Assembly (NCBI GenBank): GCA_021464415.1
Contig: CM038469.1
Span: 536,501 to 600,500, forward strand
DNA length: 64,000 bases
DNA from: Lonicera japonica
Taxonomy: Eukaryota > Streptophyta > Magnoliopsida > Dipsacales > Caprifoliaceae
Direction of reading: 5' to 3'
The notes under the pieces were generated by a model that worked only from the letters and a program-made list of their open reading frames with translations, ran no database searches and had not been told where the DNA came from. The position numbers and the translations under genes were made by a program. Shown piece after piece: positions 23,709 to 35,546 of this stretch (the stretch's first letter is position 1; every line of letters starts with the position of its first letter).

Positions 23709-24836
23709 TGTGAACACCCCAATCCACGATTCTCGTGTGAATACTCGTTTTCTCATAAAACAAGCATCTTGCATCTAATCCTGAGTCATCATGCATATAG
23801 AAGACTGATAGGAAAGACTTCAATTCTCGTGTGAATATTCATTTCTATGCTTGTTTAGAGTGCCAGCCGCAGCCCCAACCGCACGTACCAACCGTAAGGC
23901 TGGCTGCCAACCATACGGTTGGCTCCCAGCCGCAGCCCCCAGCCGCACGCCCTAGCCGAACCCCCGGCGGCTGGCTTCTTTTGGAGCGTTTTTGGCAAAA
24001 AATTTGCTATAAATAAGACCCTTGGGGTCTCATTTGGGGATCATCAACATTCAATAGTGTTTTTAGTAAGTAAAAACTTTGTCAAAATTATTAAAGAGTC
24101 ATTTTAGAGAAATTCTGAGAGAAAGTTTTAGAGAGAGAAAATCTAGAGAGAGAAAGTTCTAGAGAGAGAAAGGAGCAATCAAGACAAGGTTCTCATTTCT
24201 TCTTCAAGCGCATCAGGTACGTCTTTCTACAACTCTCCTGAATTTTAATACTGCATTTAAATTCATTTTTAATACAGAAAGTTAGATAACTTGCAAAGAA
24301 GTTCATTGCTTTCAAAATAAATCCTTTCTAAATGTTACAAGAAAAGTAAAATCTGTTTTGACACGTTTTCAAAATAAAACAAAATACAAAAATAGTTTCC
24401 AAAAGAACAGAACTACGAGACTCTAATTTCATTCTATGAATGAATACATAGGCGCTCGCAAAGCTCGAGTCTGATTTCAAAATACTGTTGTAAATTGAAT
24501 TTACCCAGAAAGGACTATTATGAAAATAATTTAAACTACTTGCAAGATATCTAAAATAGGAATTAAATACATGACCCATTAAGAGACCGAAAGGGCGAAT
24601 TGGGTGCCTAACACCTTCCCAATTCGTAACGTAGTTCTAGAACCCTAACAAAGTTTATTTTAAACTCTGGTTTCAAACATATGAAAGATAATTTGTTATC
24701 AAATTATCCTTCGTACGATCTTTTGTTTGTTTTCTTGTAAAACAAACTGGCAACTCTACAAAACACGTTTTCCTTCAAAACAAATAAAATGAAGAACGAG
24801 GATTCTTCTCGAGACTCGGGGGTCCGAATTCTTACA
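23709..24836 (+). mobile_element. Solo Tat LTR with near-perfect TSD
   Basis: Starts TGTGAACACCCC and ends GAATTCTTACA, 1,128 bp. Flanks are CCTGG (23704-23708) and CCCGG (24837-24841), a 5-bp duplication with one change. It contains a GCTATAAATAAG TATA box (about 24008-24019) and a palindrome-rich GC block just upstream (23860-23965, for example GCCAACC/GGTTGGC at 23906-23923). A GAGAGAGAAA-rich leader (24117-24172) and the R-region hairpin (24596-24626) follow. No internal sequence. Confidence 0.85.
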
Positions 24837-25345
24837 CCCGGTGCCCTTGGGTTGAAAAGCCCTAAACTCCTGGGAGAGCAATGTTTGGCCGCCTATAAGT
24901 CACCGGTGTGGAGCTCGAGAACCTAGGCAAATTGGCAAGGCACTATGGTTTTGTGGTTATTTGTGTTTATATGGGATCATGTTTATTAATCCCAGGGATG
25001 TTGTTCTCTTGTTTCATATGGGATCGGGACAATTGATCACAGGGTATCAGTTTGATGATTTGACATCTCGATGGCGATGATTTGACATTTCGGTGGCAGT
25101 GGAGTACATTCATAGCTTACGCTTTCTAATATACGGTAATCAGTTGACACGGGAGGTAACCTGCATTAGCACCTTCATGCATAGTCACTTGATGAATATG
25201 GTTCTTATTGATATTATCAAATTAAATATAGTCTAAAAGATATGTTTATAAACCTATTTTTGATCATATGCCCTATACCCCCTACTGATAAAATGGTTCA
25301 CCTCGATTTTTCTTAAATTATTTCAGTTACTCACGAGTCTCACGA
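24837..25345 (+). repeat. Long gypsy LTR, second part
   Basis: Continues the LTR broken at 23708. CCGGTGCCCTTGGGTTGAAA is the equivalent of the GCCCCTGGGTGAAA block at 10953. It is cut at 25346 by the start of another plus-strand gypsy LTR. Confidence 0.6.
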
Positions 25346-25715
25346 TGTAATACCCCGTGTTCTTTTTCCCGTGTTAATCTTCTCTTAAGCCCGGTAAGGC
25401 TTAAACTCTGTTAGAGTGCGAGCATTGGGTTCCGAGCTCTTTTCATTTAACCCGATACTTCTAACATGTCATGTTAGTTATATTAAGTTAGAGGGAGTAA
25501 TCGTTATGTTATTCGAGTGGTTCAGATTGAAACTGAAGCGATAATCGCGTGTTTAAACTTTTCGCAATTCGTCGATTTTTGGCCAACTTTGAAAGGCCAT
25601 AACTTCTTCATCCGATGTCCAACCGACTCATCGTTTGTGTCCACTTCTTCATTTTTATGCCCTCTTCAACTTTTGTGTTTTGGCCGAGTAAAGATTCAGC
25701 CATTTCGAGGTCCGT
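25346..25715 (+). repeat. Long gypsy LTR, 5' part left of the array
   Basis: Starts TGTAATACCCCG. It shares TTTGGCCAACTTTGAAAGGCCATAA-type sequence with the LTR at 17673 (read in reverse). It stops at the array boundary and appears to resume at 47906. Confidence 0.75.
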
Positions 25716-27188
25716 TGTTAGAGTGATACACTAAAAGCCATAATTTTCTTGTTGGTTTGGATATGTTATGAACTTGGTTTTGCTATTTTAATGAGAATCT
25801 GTATGGGCAATGGTTGCATTATATTATTTATTTAAATATTGTGCATGTGTGTTTTTTATTCCATATAGTAGATGATTTGGTGTGTAGAGTATAGCTTACA
25901 CACAGAAGATCTTATCATCGGTTCTTGTGGAATATAAGTTTAATGGTTCACAGTCTTAGATGGAATTGGACACCCATCGGTAGGATTGTAGCACAAGTTT
26001 TAGTAGTTTATCTTAACTACAGAAAACGGTATAGTTTTAACTCGTTGTGCTAGTACACTTTGTGTGTATTGAATAGGACCAGTTTGGGTTAATTGTTTTT
26101 ATACTGACTATATAAAACAATTTAAAATCCCATGATTATTATGATTACTTATACTCTTAATCTTGAAATAATTAATAGACATATATATGTAGTGTTTGTT
26201 ATTTTGACTCAATATGAGTGAGATTCATTTATGGATCAATAATCTTCGTGAATTGGATGACGACACTATATGTATGATGAATATTAATTACTGATGGAAT
26301 CCACGTCCCGGTATAGGGATTGATGATAGCCCCTTGAGAAGCTTATAAGTTTTGATCATGTCAAACCCTGCAGGTGGATTATGTTAATCCGACATGTCAA
26401 ATAAGTTAAGTGATAGGCTCAAGGATTAAGAAGTCATTTAAATATAATTGTCAATAATTTAATTTAAATGACGGTTATCTGTAATCTTAACGTGGGGAGA
26501 ATAATAAGTATTTAATAATAAGGAGCTCGAAATATAATTTTGAGATAAGGACGGGAGTGCAATTATAATTCTTTAGTGGTGTGAATTATAATTTATGGAA
26601 GGAACTAATTCATAGTGGAATTAGGATTCCAACTTTCCATAGGAAGCCCAAACACTTATTTCTCCTTAAGGTCCCTATCGTAGCCTTATATATACACCGG
26701 CCTAATCTCTTCCAATAATAATAATAATTTTTATGAGTTAGGGTTTGTTCTATTGAGAGAGGAGAAAATCTTGGTGATACCGTAGCCCACACTCGGTGCA
26801 AGATTTGATGGCGGAAGGAATACAATAGAAGATCTTTAGGTTTTCGGCACAGCAGTCGTAAATTAATCGTAACTTTTGATTGCACCGTTGGATCGGGCTG
26901 ATTTTTCGATATGACGTTTGGAACGCAAAGTTACCATCATTGCGCATAAAATCAGGACGATCAGAGGTCGTTTCGATGGCGAAAACAATCGATTTTCGCA
27001 GCCCAGCGAGAATTAAAAAAATCTGACCAAATCGTAATATGATACTTTCAAACCCTAGTCTCCTCATATGGATCCTCTACATGATCCACAAAGGTGAAAT
27101 CCCTTTATTCTTATAGAATTTTAGCAAAAGTTTTTTTTTGTTCAATCTATACGCAATATCAAACGATCCTGTATTTATGTCTCCATCA
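25716..27188 (+). repeat. Array LTR 1
   Basis: TGTTAGAGTGAT..TCTCCATCA, 1,473 bp. About 11 bases are private to this LTR and all lie in its first 576 bases. The remainder matches LTRs 2 and 3. A TTATATATACACC TATA box lies at 26686-26694. An (AAT)n run lies at about 26715-26727. Confidence 0.93.
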
Positions 27189-27190
27189 AT

Positions 27191-27202
27191 TGGTATCAGA
27201 GC
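27191..27202 (+). other. Primer binding site, unit 1
   Basis: TGGTATCAGAGC, an exact initiator tRNA-Met complement two bases after the LTR. Identical sites lie at 34098-34109 and 41004-41015 in units 2 and 3. Confidence 0.93.
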
Positions 27203-28639
27203 GATTGGTTTTCTTTGATACTGCGTACGGATTGAACCATCCATGTTGTCCAGTTAAATCTATTTATGCATGTTGTTATCGGATAGAACGTAGAACTCGC
27301 TAACCCTTGTTTTGTAGTGTTCTTGTCCCGCTATTATGGTCACATAATTATGTTTTATGTGATTGGACCCCACGATATTTTTATTCGTGGTTAATTTTAA
27401 TGTGCATGATGATTTGGGTTTTATTCATGGTTGTAAATGAAATTTAGATCAGATTTGTGAACTCCTTAAAAGGAGGCATAGGATCTATGTAATTTTGTTT
27501 ACAGTTTCGATATAATAGTTTATGTGTGAACTCTTTAAATGGAGGCATAAGACCTTTGTATCCGAGATTGCAGTTTCTTTAACGAAGAACGTTGAAGAAG
27601 GCGTTTCCACCAAGGTTGATTCCCGACATAGTCAGTGAAGTGGCGACGTAGGTCGTGACAGGTTTTTCAACAGACTAGGGATGATGAAGCTTGGACCATA
27701 ATAGCAGGGATTTAATTATTCTTATTATTGAATGGTTTAATGCTTTGTGTGATTGTGTGTTGGTCATATGTGTTTAATTATTAGGGTTCCTTATAATTTT
27801 GGACAACATGGATATATGACCATACCTAGATCACCTTTTATTTTATGTTTAGTTCTTGTCAAATTAAAAAAGGGTATATAAATATAAATTTTGCGTAATT
27901 GAAAAATATAATTTTTTTTTTAAAAAAAAGCAGCAAAATAATTTTATTACACATGTCTTTTATATTTCATACCCTTGTATTTTAGTTGACTAGAATTTAA
28001 TATAAAATTTTCTTAACCCTCAGAAAATAATGTTTTAGATACTAAGTGGGTGAGGGATTTTTTCACATAAAAATCCCACGGTCTCTATCATTGGTTTGTA
28101 GATGATGTAATTTATTCTTCGTGTGTGTTATAGTGCTCACCTCCATATCGGAAAGAATAGATTGCGGAATCATTGTACAAATTTCACTGTCTGATAATTT
28201 TAAATGATGTGATTTATTTTTCGTGTGGGTTTTAGTGCTCACCTCCATATCGGAAAGAATAAATTGCAGAATCATTTGATTAAATTAAATGATGGTATAC
28301 ACTTAGATATAAATAATAGTATGCTCTCCAACTGAGTCTCTACTATTATTTGTAGGACCAAAGGAAGTCGGCTATTTAAATTTTACTTGACAATTAAGGA
28401 TTGTCTAAGATAGTATTTATTGCTTGACGATAAAGGATTGTCTAGATAGTAAAATTTAATAGGTTTACATCTGTCTAAGAAATAATGAATAATAGACGAC
28501 CTCATTAACGGGGCATATTGTTTAAAGTCTTAGGCTGCTGGCGAACGCTTTTTGAAATGGTAAAGGGTACCATATTTAAAATATGTGTTCAAAGTTATTA
28601 TTGTCCATCATAATTTGTATGTGATTCTTAAGTTTTAAA
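27203..28639 (+). other. Array unit 1 leader (non-coding)
   Basis: About 1.4 kb without a supported coding frame. It contains two versions of a GTGAACTC(C/T)TTAAA..GGAGGCATA block (27466-27560). A 102-bp imperfect tandem duplication, with GTGCTCACCTCCATATCGG at 28133 and again at 28235, also lies here. Repeated in units 2 (34110-35546) and 3 (41016-42452). Confidence 0.7.
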
Positions 28640-31600
28640 ATGACAAACTCTTTCGATCCACTTTTAATCATTCTCAACTAAAACAAATTGATTGGACCTA
28701 ATTATATTGACTAAAAACGGAACTTGAACATTGTGCTTACTGTTAAAGAGTACAAGTTTGTGCTCATTGAGTCTTGTCTAGCAAAACCTGGTAAGGGGGA
28801 GACCGATGAGGAAACCTAGGCTTGCCGGAGGTGGAAAAAGGCTGATGAGATGGCGTGGTTTTACATTCTAGCATTTTTGTCAAATGTGCTACAACATTAG
28901 CATTAGTCTTTTGCCACCCCCTACGACATAATGCTGAACCTCAAAGATATTTTTGAGGATCAGGATCATGTCGCAAGGTAGGTTTCGACGAAATGCCTCA
29001 TGAACACGACTATTATTGAAGGAACCCGAGTTAAAGATCTTGTTTTGAAGATGATCGGTCTTCTGAATGAACTAAGAGATCTTTGGAGTTGAAATCGATG
29101 GAGAAACTCAGGTCGATATCATTCTCCAGTCGCTGCTGGATTTATTTAAGAGATTCTGACAGAATTACAACATGAATAAGCTTTATTCATTGCTGGAACT
29201 TCTTAAAGAAATCCAAGTAGTTGAGGAACTCCTTGGTAAGCTGGCTAGTACTCTAGTGGCTGAGAAAGCTTCAACTTCTATGCCTAAAAGCAAGAAAGGA
29301 AGAAGAAGAATGCATAAGCTGCAATCCCACAAGGAGCAGTGCGTGCAGCAGTCGTTGAACCTCTAGGAGGAGTGAAAAAGCCTATGGGCTAGTATTTTCA
29401 CTGTCAGTAGAAAGTGCATTTGAAGAAAGATTGTCCCTGTTTCCTAAACCGTTATAACAATATATGTAAATTTCATCTATTTGTTGTTGTATCTTGTTTA
29501 GTGGTCTGATCTACCAGTACCTGGTGTGTAGATTCGGGAGCCATTAATCATGTCTGCAATACTTTACAGGGGTTCCAGGAAACCAGACAACTTAAAAATA
29601 GAGAAAATTTACATATGGGCAGCTACGAATGTGGCAACAGTTGCAGTAGAAGATATTTATCTTCAGTCTAGTCAGAATAGGATATTAATGATTGAGAAAT
29701 ATCTATATGTATCTTCCATTAGAAGGAATTTGATTTCTATTTCTAGATTGGTTGAGGACAAACATTTTGTTTATTTTAATGATAAATCAGTTATCATTAG
29801 AAAAAATAAATAGTTTGTTTGTTCTGGTACATTAGTGACTGATCTTTACATTAATAATTCTGACTTATTAGTACTACAACTAAGTGAATTGAATAGCATT
29901 AATAGTTTACCAATTAAGAGAAAGGAACCTTCAAAATGAACCAAATGTTTTTTTAGCACTTACGCCTTGGTCATATTAATCTAAAAAGAATTCAAAAACT
30001 GGTGGAAAATGGGCCATTAGGTTCATTGGAAGTGGAGGCACTTCCAGTTTTTGAATCCTGTTTAGAAAGTAAAATGACTAAGAGATCATTCTCGGCAAAA
30101 GGCTATAGCGCTAAAGAATAGTTAAAACTGGTTCACTCTGATTTGAATGGTCACATGAATGTCCAGACTAGAGGAGGCTTTGAGTATTTCATCACATTTG
30201 TAGATGATTATTTAAAGTATAGATACATTTACTTAATGCGACGTAAGTCTGAAATCTTTGAGAAATTCAAAGAATTCAAGACATAAACGGAGAAGCGTCT
30301 AGGAAAATATATCAAGTCACTACGATCAGATCGTGGTGGTGAATACCTCTTGGGATAGTTCAAGGAATACTTATTAGAGAATGGGATTGCATCCCAGCTG
30401 TCTGCACCGAGGATGTCACAGCATGATGGTGTAGCAGAAAGAGGGAATAAGACTCTTATAGAAATGGTAAGATCTATGACGAGTTATTCAGACCTACCTG
30501 ATTCTTTTTGGGGATATGCTTTAGAAATAGCTGTATATATTCTGAACTTGGTACCATCAAAGTCAGTACCTACTATACCCCTAGAATTGCGGACTGGGCG
30601 TAAGCCTAGTCTGCGGCATATTCGGTTATGGGGTAGTCCAGCACATGTGCTGAAAGGTAATGCGGATTTGTTGGAATCAAGAATAGAAGTGTATTTCTTT
30701 GTTACGTATCCAAAATGAATCAATGGTGGTTTATTTTATAATCCTCGAGAATTTAAGGTTATTGTTATCAATGCCAGATTCTTAGAAGAAGATTATATCA
30801 TAGACCATAAGCCCAGAAGTAATGTTGTTGTAGTGGAAATAAGAGGAGAGAAAAACAGGGCACAATTTGTCTATACCTTTAGTACAAGAGGAAATACCAC
30901 AGTAAATGGATATCGACATTCCATTACCTAGTCGTAGTGGGAGGATTGCCGATACTTGTGCACATCTTGAACAAATCACTAATACGTAGGTTCTTGAACC
31001 AGCACAATGTGTGGATAGTGAGTTAATATGTTCAATATTTGCACAATGTACACAAACACAAGTAGTGCCTCGTCGTAGTGGGAGGGTTGTTCGTTAACCT
31101 GGTCGTTTTATGTTCTTGGGAGAGTCTTATGACAAGGTTCCTGATGAATAAGAAACGAACCATTTTTAACTACAATGAAGTACTTCAAGATAAAGATACA
31201 GAAAATGGCAAAGGGTTATGAAATCTGAAATAGAGTCTATGTACTCTAACAAAGTCTGGGATCTTATAAAACCACCCGAAGGTATAAAACCTATCGGATG
31301 CAAGCGGGTATATAAGAGATAGAGAGGATTAGACGGGCTTAAATCAAGGCTTATTACTAAAAGGGATCACTCAGAAAGAAGGGGATCGATTATGATGAAA
31401 CCTTTTTGCCGGTAGCCATGCCAAAGTCTATTCAGATTCTCTTATCCATTGCGGCTCATTTTAATTACGAGATTTGGCAAGCGGATGTCAAGACAGATTT
31501 TCTTAATGGAAATCTTGATAAAAGCATCTATGATGCAACCAGAAGGATTCATAGCAAAGGGCCAAGAGCACATGTTATGCAAGCTGAAGAAGCCCATTTA

Positions 31601-32560
31601 TAGGCTTAAGCAAGTGTCTAGATCTTGGAACATCTGTTTTGACCATGAAATCAAATTTTTTCGTTTTGATCAATGTTTGGATGAGTCTTGTGTGTACAAA
31701 AGGCGCAGCCGAAGCGCGGTGGTATTCTAGGTGTTGTATGTGGATAATATCTTACTTATTGGAAGCGATACGTGAATATTATCTTCAGTGAGGGTATGGT
31801 TAACAAGTCAGTTCTATATGAAGGGCTTATGAGAAGCCAGTCACATCCTTGGTATTAAGCTTATGCGAGATTGGAAAAATAGGATGTTAGGCTTATCCAA
31901 AGTACTTACGTCGATACAATTCTTGCCAGAGTTAGTATACAAGATTCCAAGAAAGGGTTTCTCTTTTTTTTTAGGTATGGAATCACTCTATCCAAGATCA
32001 ATGTCATAAGACACATGATGAGATAAAGAAGATAAGGGGAGTTCCTTATGCTTCGGCAGTGGGAAGCCTCATGTATGCTATATTGTGTACTAGACCAGAC
32101 ATTTGCTTTACCATTAATATGGTTAGCAGATATCAGTCTAATCCAGGGAAAGAACACTGGATTGTGGTAAAACATATACTTAAGTACCTTAACAGGACTC
32201 AAGTTTTTATGTTGGTTTACCAGGCAAACAGTCTAGTACCTGTTGGATACACAGACAAGGATTTTTAGTCAGAAGTTAGAATTTCAGAAAGTCAACTTCA
32301 GGTTATGTGTTTACTCTAAGAGGTGGAGTCATTGGTTGGAGGAGTATCAAGCAGTCAGGCATTGTTGACTCCGCCATGAAAGCTGAATATGTGGCTGCTT
32401 TAAAAGCAGCTAAGACAGCGGTTTGGCTCAGGAACTTCTATATGAATCTAAATGTGGCACCTTCAGCGTTATAAGCTATTTCACTTTATTTTGATAATAG
32501 TGAAACGGTTGCGAACTCGAAAGAGCCGAGGATTCATTAGAAGGGAAAACACATAGAGTG
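28640..32560 (+). pseudogene. Array unit 1 copia gag-pol pseudogene
   Basis: Domains in copia order but full of stops. The gag start is ATG at 28640 (MTNSFDPL-like) to about 29366. The protease D-S-G-A codons are at 29531-29542, with a frameshift near 29605-29625. The GAG-pre-integrase piece covers 29550-29813. Integrase covers about 30100-30720, with the first Asp in LVHSD, the second in RSDRGGEY and the Glu in GVAERGNKT (30413-30718). RT is about 31190-31760, with ADVKTDFLNG and a frameshift near 31560-31600. The catalytic YVDD box reads YVDN. RNase H covers about 32059-32560 (GYTDKDF; SAMKAEYVAALKAAK). The C-terminus looks deleted before the polypurine tract. Lineage within copia not settled. 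Cannot encode active enzymes. Confidence 0.9.
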
Positions 32561-32611
32561 TTCACGTTGAGGGAATGGGAGTGAGATGCATAGTTGCATG
32601 GCTTTAAGTCT

Positions 32612-32622
32612 AAGTGGGAGAT
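32612..32622 (+). other. Polypurine tract, unit 1
   Basis: AAGTGGGAGAT directly precedes LTR 2, the standard plant copia arrangement. Repeated at 39518-39528 and 46425-46435. Confidence 0.85.
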
Positions 32623-34095
32623 TGTTAGAGTGATATACTAAAAGCCATAATTTCCTTGTTGGTTTGGATATATTATAAACTTGGTTTTGCAATTTTAATG
32701 AGAATCTGTATGGGCAATGGTTGCATTATATTATTTATTTAAATATTGTGCATGTGTGTCTTTTATTCCATATAGTAGATGATTTGGTGTGTAGAGTATA
32801 GCTTACACACAAAAGATCTTATCATCAATTCTTGTGGAATATAAGTTTAATGGTTCACAGTCTTAGATGGAATTGGACACCCATCGGTAGGATTGTAGCA
32901 CAAGTTTTAGTAGTTTATCTTAACTACAGAAAACAGTATAGTTTTAACTCGTTGTGCTAGTACACTTTTTGTGTATTGAATAGGACCAGTTTGGGTTAAT
33001 TATTTTTATACTGACTATATAAAACAATTTAAAATCCCATGATTATTATGATTACTTATACTCTTAATCTTGAAATAATTAATAGACATATATATGTAGT
33101 GTTTGTTATTTTGACTCAATATGAGTGAGATTCATTTATGGATCAATAATCTTCGTGAATTGGATGACGACACTATATGTATGATGAATATTAATTATTG
33201 ATGGAATCCACGTCCCGGTATAGGGATTGATGATAGCCCCTTGAGAAGCTTATAAGTTTTGATCATGTCAAACCCTGCAGGTGGATTATGTTAATCCGAC
33301 ATGTCAAATAAGTTAAGTGATAGGCTCAAGGATTAAGAAGTCATTTAAATATAATTGTCAATAATTTAATTTAAATGACGGTTATCTGTAATCTTAACGT
33401 GGGGAGAATAATAAGTATTTAATAATAAGGAGCTCGAAATATAATTTTGAGATAAGGACGGGAGTGCAATTATAATTCTTTAGTGGTGTGAATTATAATT
33501 TATGGAAGGAACTAATTCATAGTGGAATTAGGATTCCAACTTTCCATAGGAAGCCCAAACACTTATTTCTCCTTAAGGTCCCTATCGTAGCCTTATATAT
33601 ACACCGGCCTAATCTCTTCCAATAATAATAATAATTTTTATGAGTTAGGGTTTGTTCTATTGAGAGAGGAGAAAATCTTGGTGATACCGTAGCCCACACT
33701 CGGTGCAAGATTTGATGGCGGAAGGAATACAATAGAAGATCTTTAGGTTTTCGGCACAGCAGTCGTAAATTAATCGTAACTTTTGATTGCACCGTTGGAT
33801 CGGGCTGATTTTTCGATATGACGTTTGGAACGCAAAGTTACCATCATTGCGCATAAAATCAGGACGATCAGAGGTCGTTTCGATGGCGAAAACAATCGAT
33901 TTTCGCAGCCCAGCGAGAATTAAAAAAATCTGACCAAATCGTAATATGATACTTTCAAACCCTAGTCTCCTCATATGGATCCTCTACATGATCCACAAAG
34001 GTGAAATCCCTTTATTCTTATAGAATTTTAGCAAAAGTTTTTTTTTGTTCAATCTATACACAATATCAAACGATCCTGTATTTATGTCTCCATCA
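32623..34095 (+). repeat. Array LTR 2 (recombinant type)
   Basis: 1,473 bp. The 5' part carries the LTR 4 variants and the 3' part carries the LTR 1 variants. About three private changes were seen (for example CTTTTTGTG for CTTTGTGTG). TATA box at 33593-33601. Confidence 0.92.
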
Positions 34096-35546
34096 ATTGG
34101 TATCAGAGCGATTGGTTTTCTTTGATACTGCGTACGGATTGAACCATCCATGTTGTCCAGTTAAATCTATTTATGCATGTTGTTATCGGATAGAACGTAG
34201 AACTCGCTAACCCTTGTTTTGTAGTGTTCTTGTCCCGCTATTATGGTCACATAATTATGTTTTATGTGATTGGACCCCACGATATTTTTATTCGTGGTTA
34301 ATTTTAATGTGCATGATGATTTGGGTTTTATTCATGGTTGTAAATGAAATTTAGATCAGATTTGTGAACTCCTTAAAAGGAGGCATAGGATCTATGTAAT
34401 TTTGTTTACAGTTTCGATATAATAGTTTATGTGTGAACTCTTTAAATGGAGGCATAGGACCTTTGTATCCGAGATTGCAGTTTCTTTAACGAAGAACGTT
34501 GAAGAAGGCGTTTCCACCAAGGTTGATTCCCGACATAGTCAGTGAAGTGGCGACGTAGGTCGTGACAGGTTTTTCAACAGACTAGGGATGATGAAGCTTG
34601 GACCATAATAGCAGGGATTTAATTATTCTTATTATTGAATGGTTTAATGCTTTGTGTGATTGTGTGTTGGTCATATGTGTTTAATTATTAGGGTTCCTTA
34701 TAATTTTGGACAACATGGATATATGACCATACCTAGATCACCTTTTATTTTATGTTTAGTTCTTGTCAAATTAAAAAAGGGTATATAAATATAAATTTTG
34801 CGTAATTGAAAAATATAATTTTTTTTTTAAAAAAAAGCAGCAAAATAATTTTATTACACATGTCTTTTATATTTCATACCCTTGTATTTTAGTTGACTAG
34901 AATTTAATATAAAATTTTCTTAACCCTCAGAAAATAATGTTTTAGATACTAAGTGGGTGAGGGATTTTTTCACATAAAAATCCCACGGTCTCTATCATTG
35001 GTTTGTAGATGATGTAATTTATTCTTCGTGTGTGTTATAGTGCTCACCTCCATATCGGAAAGAATAGATTGCGGAATCATTGTACAAATTTCACTGTCTG
35101 ATAATTTTAAATGATGTGATTTATTTTTCGTGTGGGTTTTAGTGCTCACCTCCATATCGGAAAGAATAAATTGCAGAATCATTTGATTAAATTAAATGAT
35201 GGTATACACTTAGATATAAATAATAGTATGCTCTCCAACTGAGTCTCTACTATTATTTGTAGGACCAAAGGAAGTCGGCTATTTAAATTTTACTTGACAA
35301 TTAAGGATTGTCTAAGATAGTATTTATTGCTTGACGATAAAGGATTGTCTAGATAGTAAAATTTAATAGGTTTACATCTGTCTAAGAAATAATGAATAAT
35401 AGACGACCTCATTAACGGGGCATATTGTTTAAAGTCTTAGGCTGCTGGCGAACGCTTTTTGAAATGGTAAAGGGTACCATATTTAAAATATGTGTTCAAA
35501 GTTATTATTGTCCATCATAATTTGTATGTGATTCTTAAGTTTTAAA
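34096..35546 (+). other. Array unit 2 leader (non-coding)
   Basis: Same as the unit 1 leader. One visible difference is GGCATAGGACC, where unit 1 has GGCATAAGACC. Confidence 0.7.
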
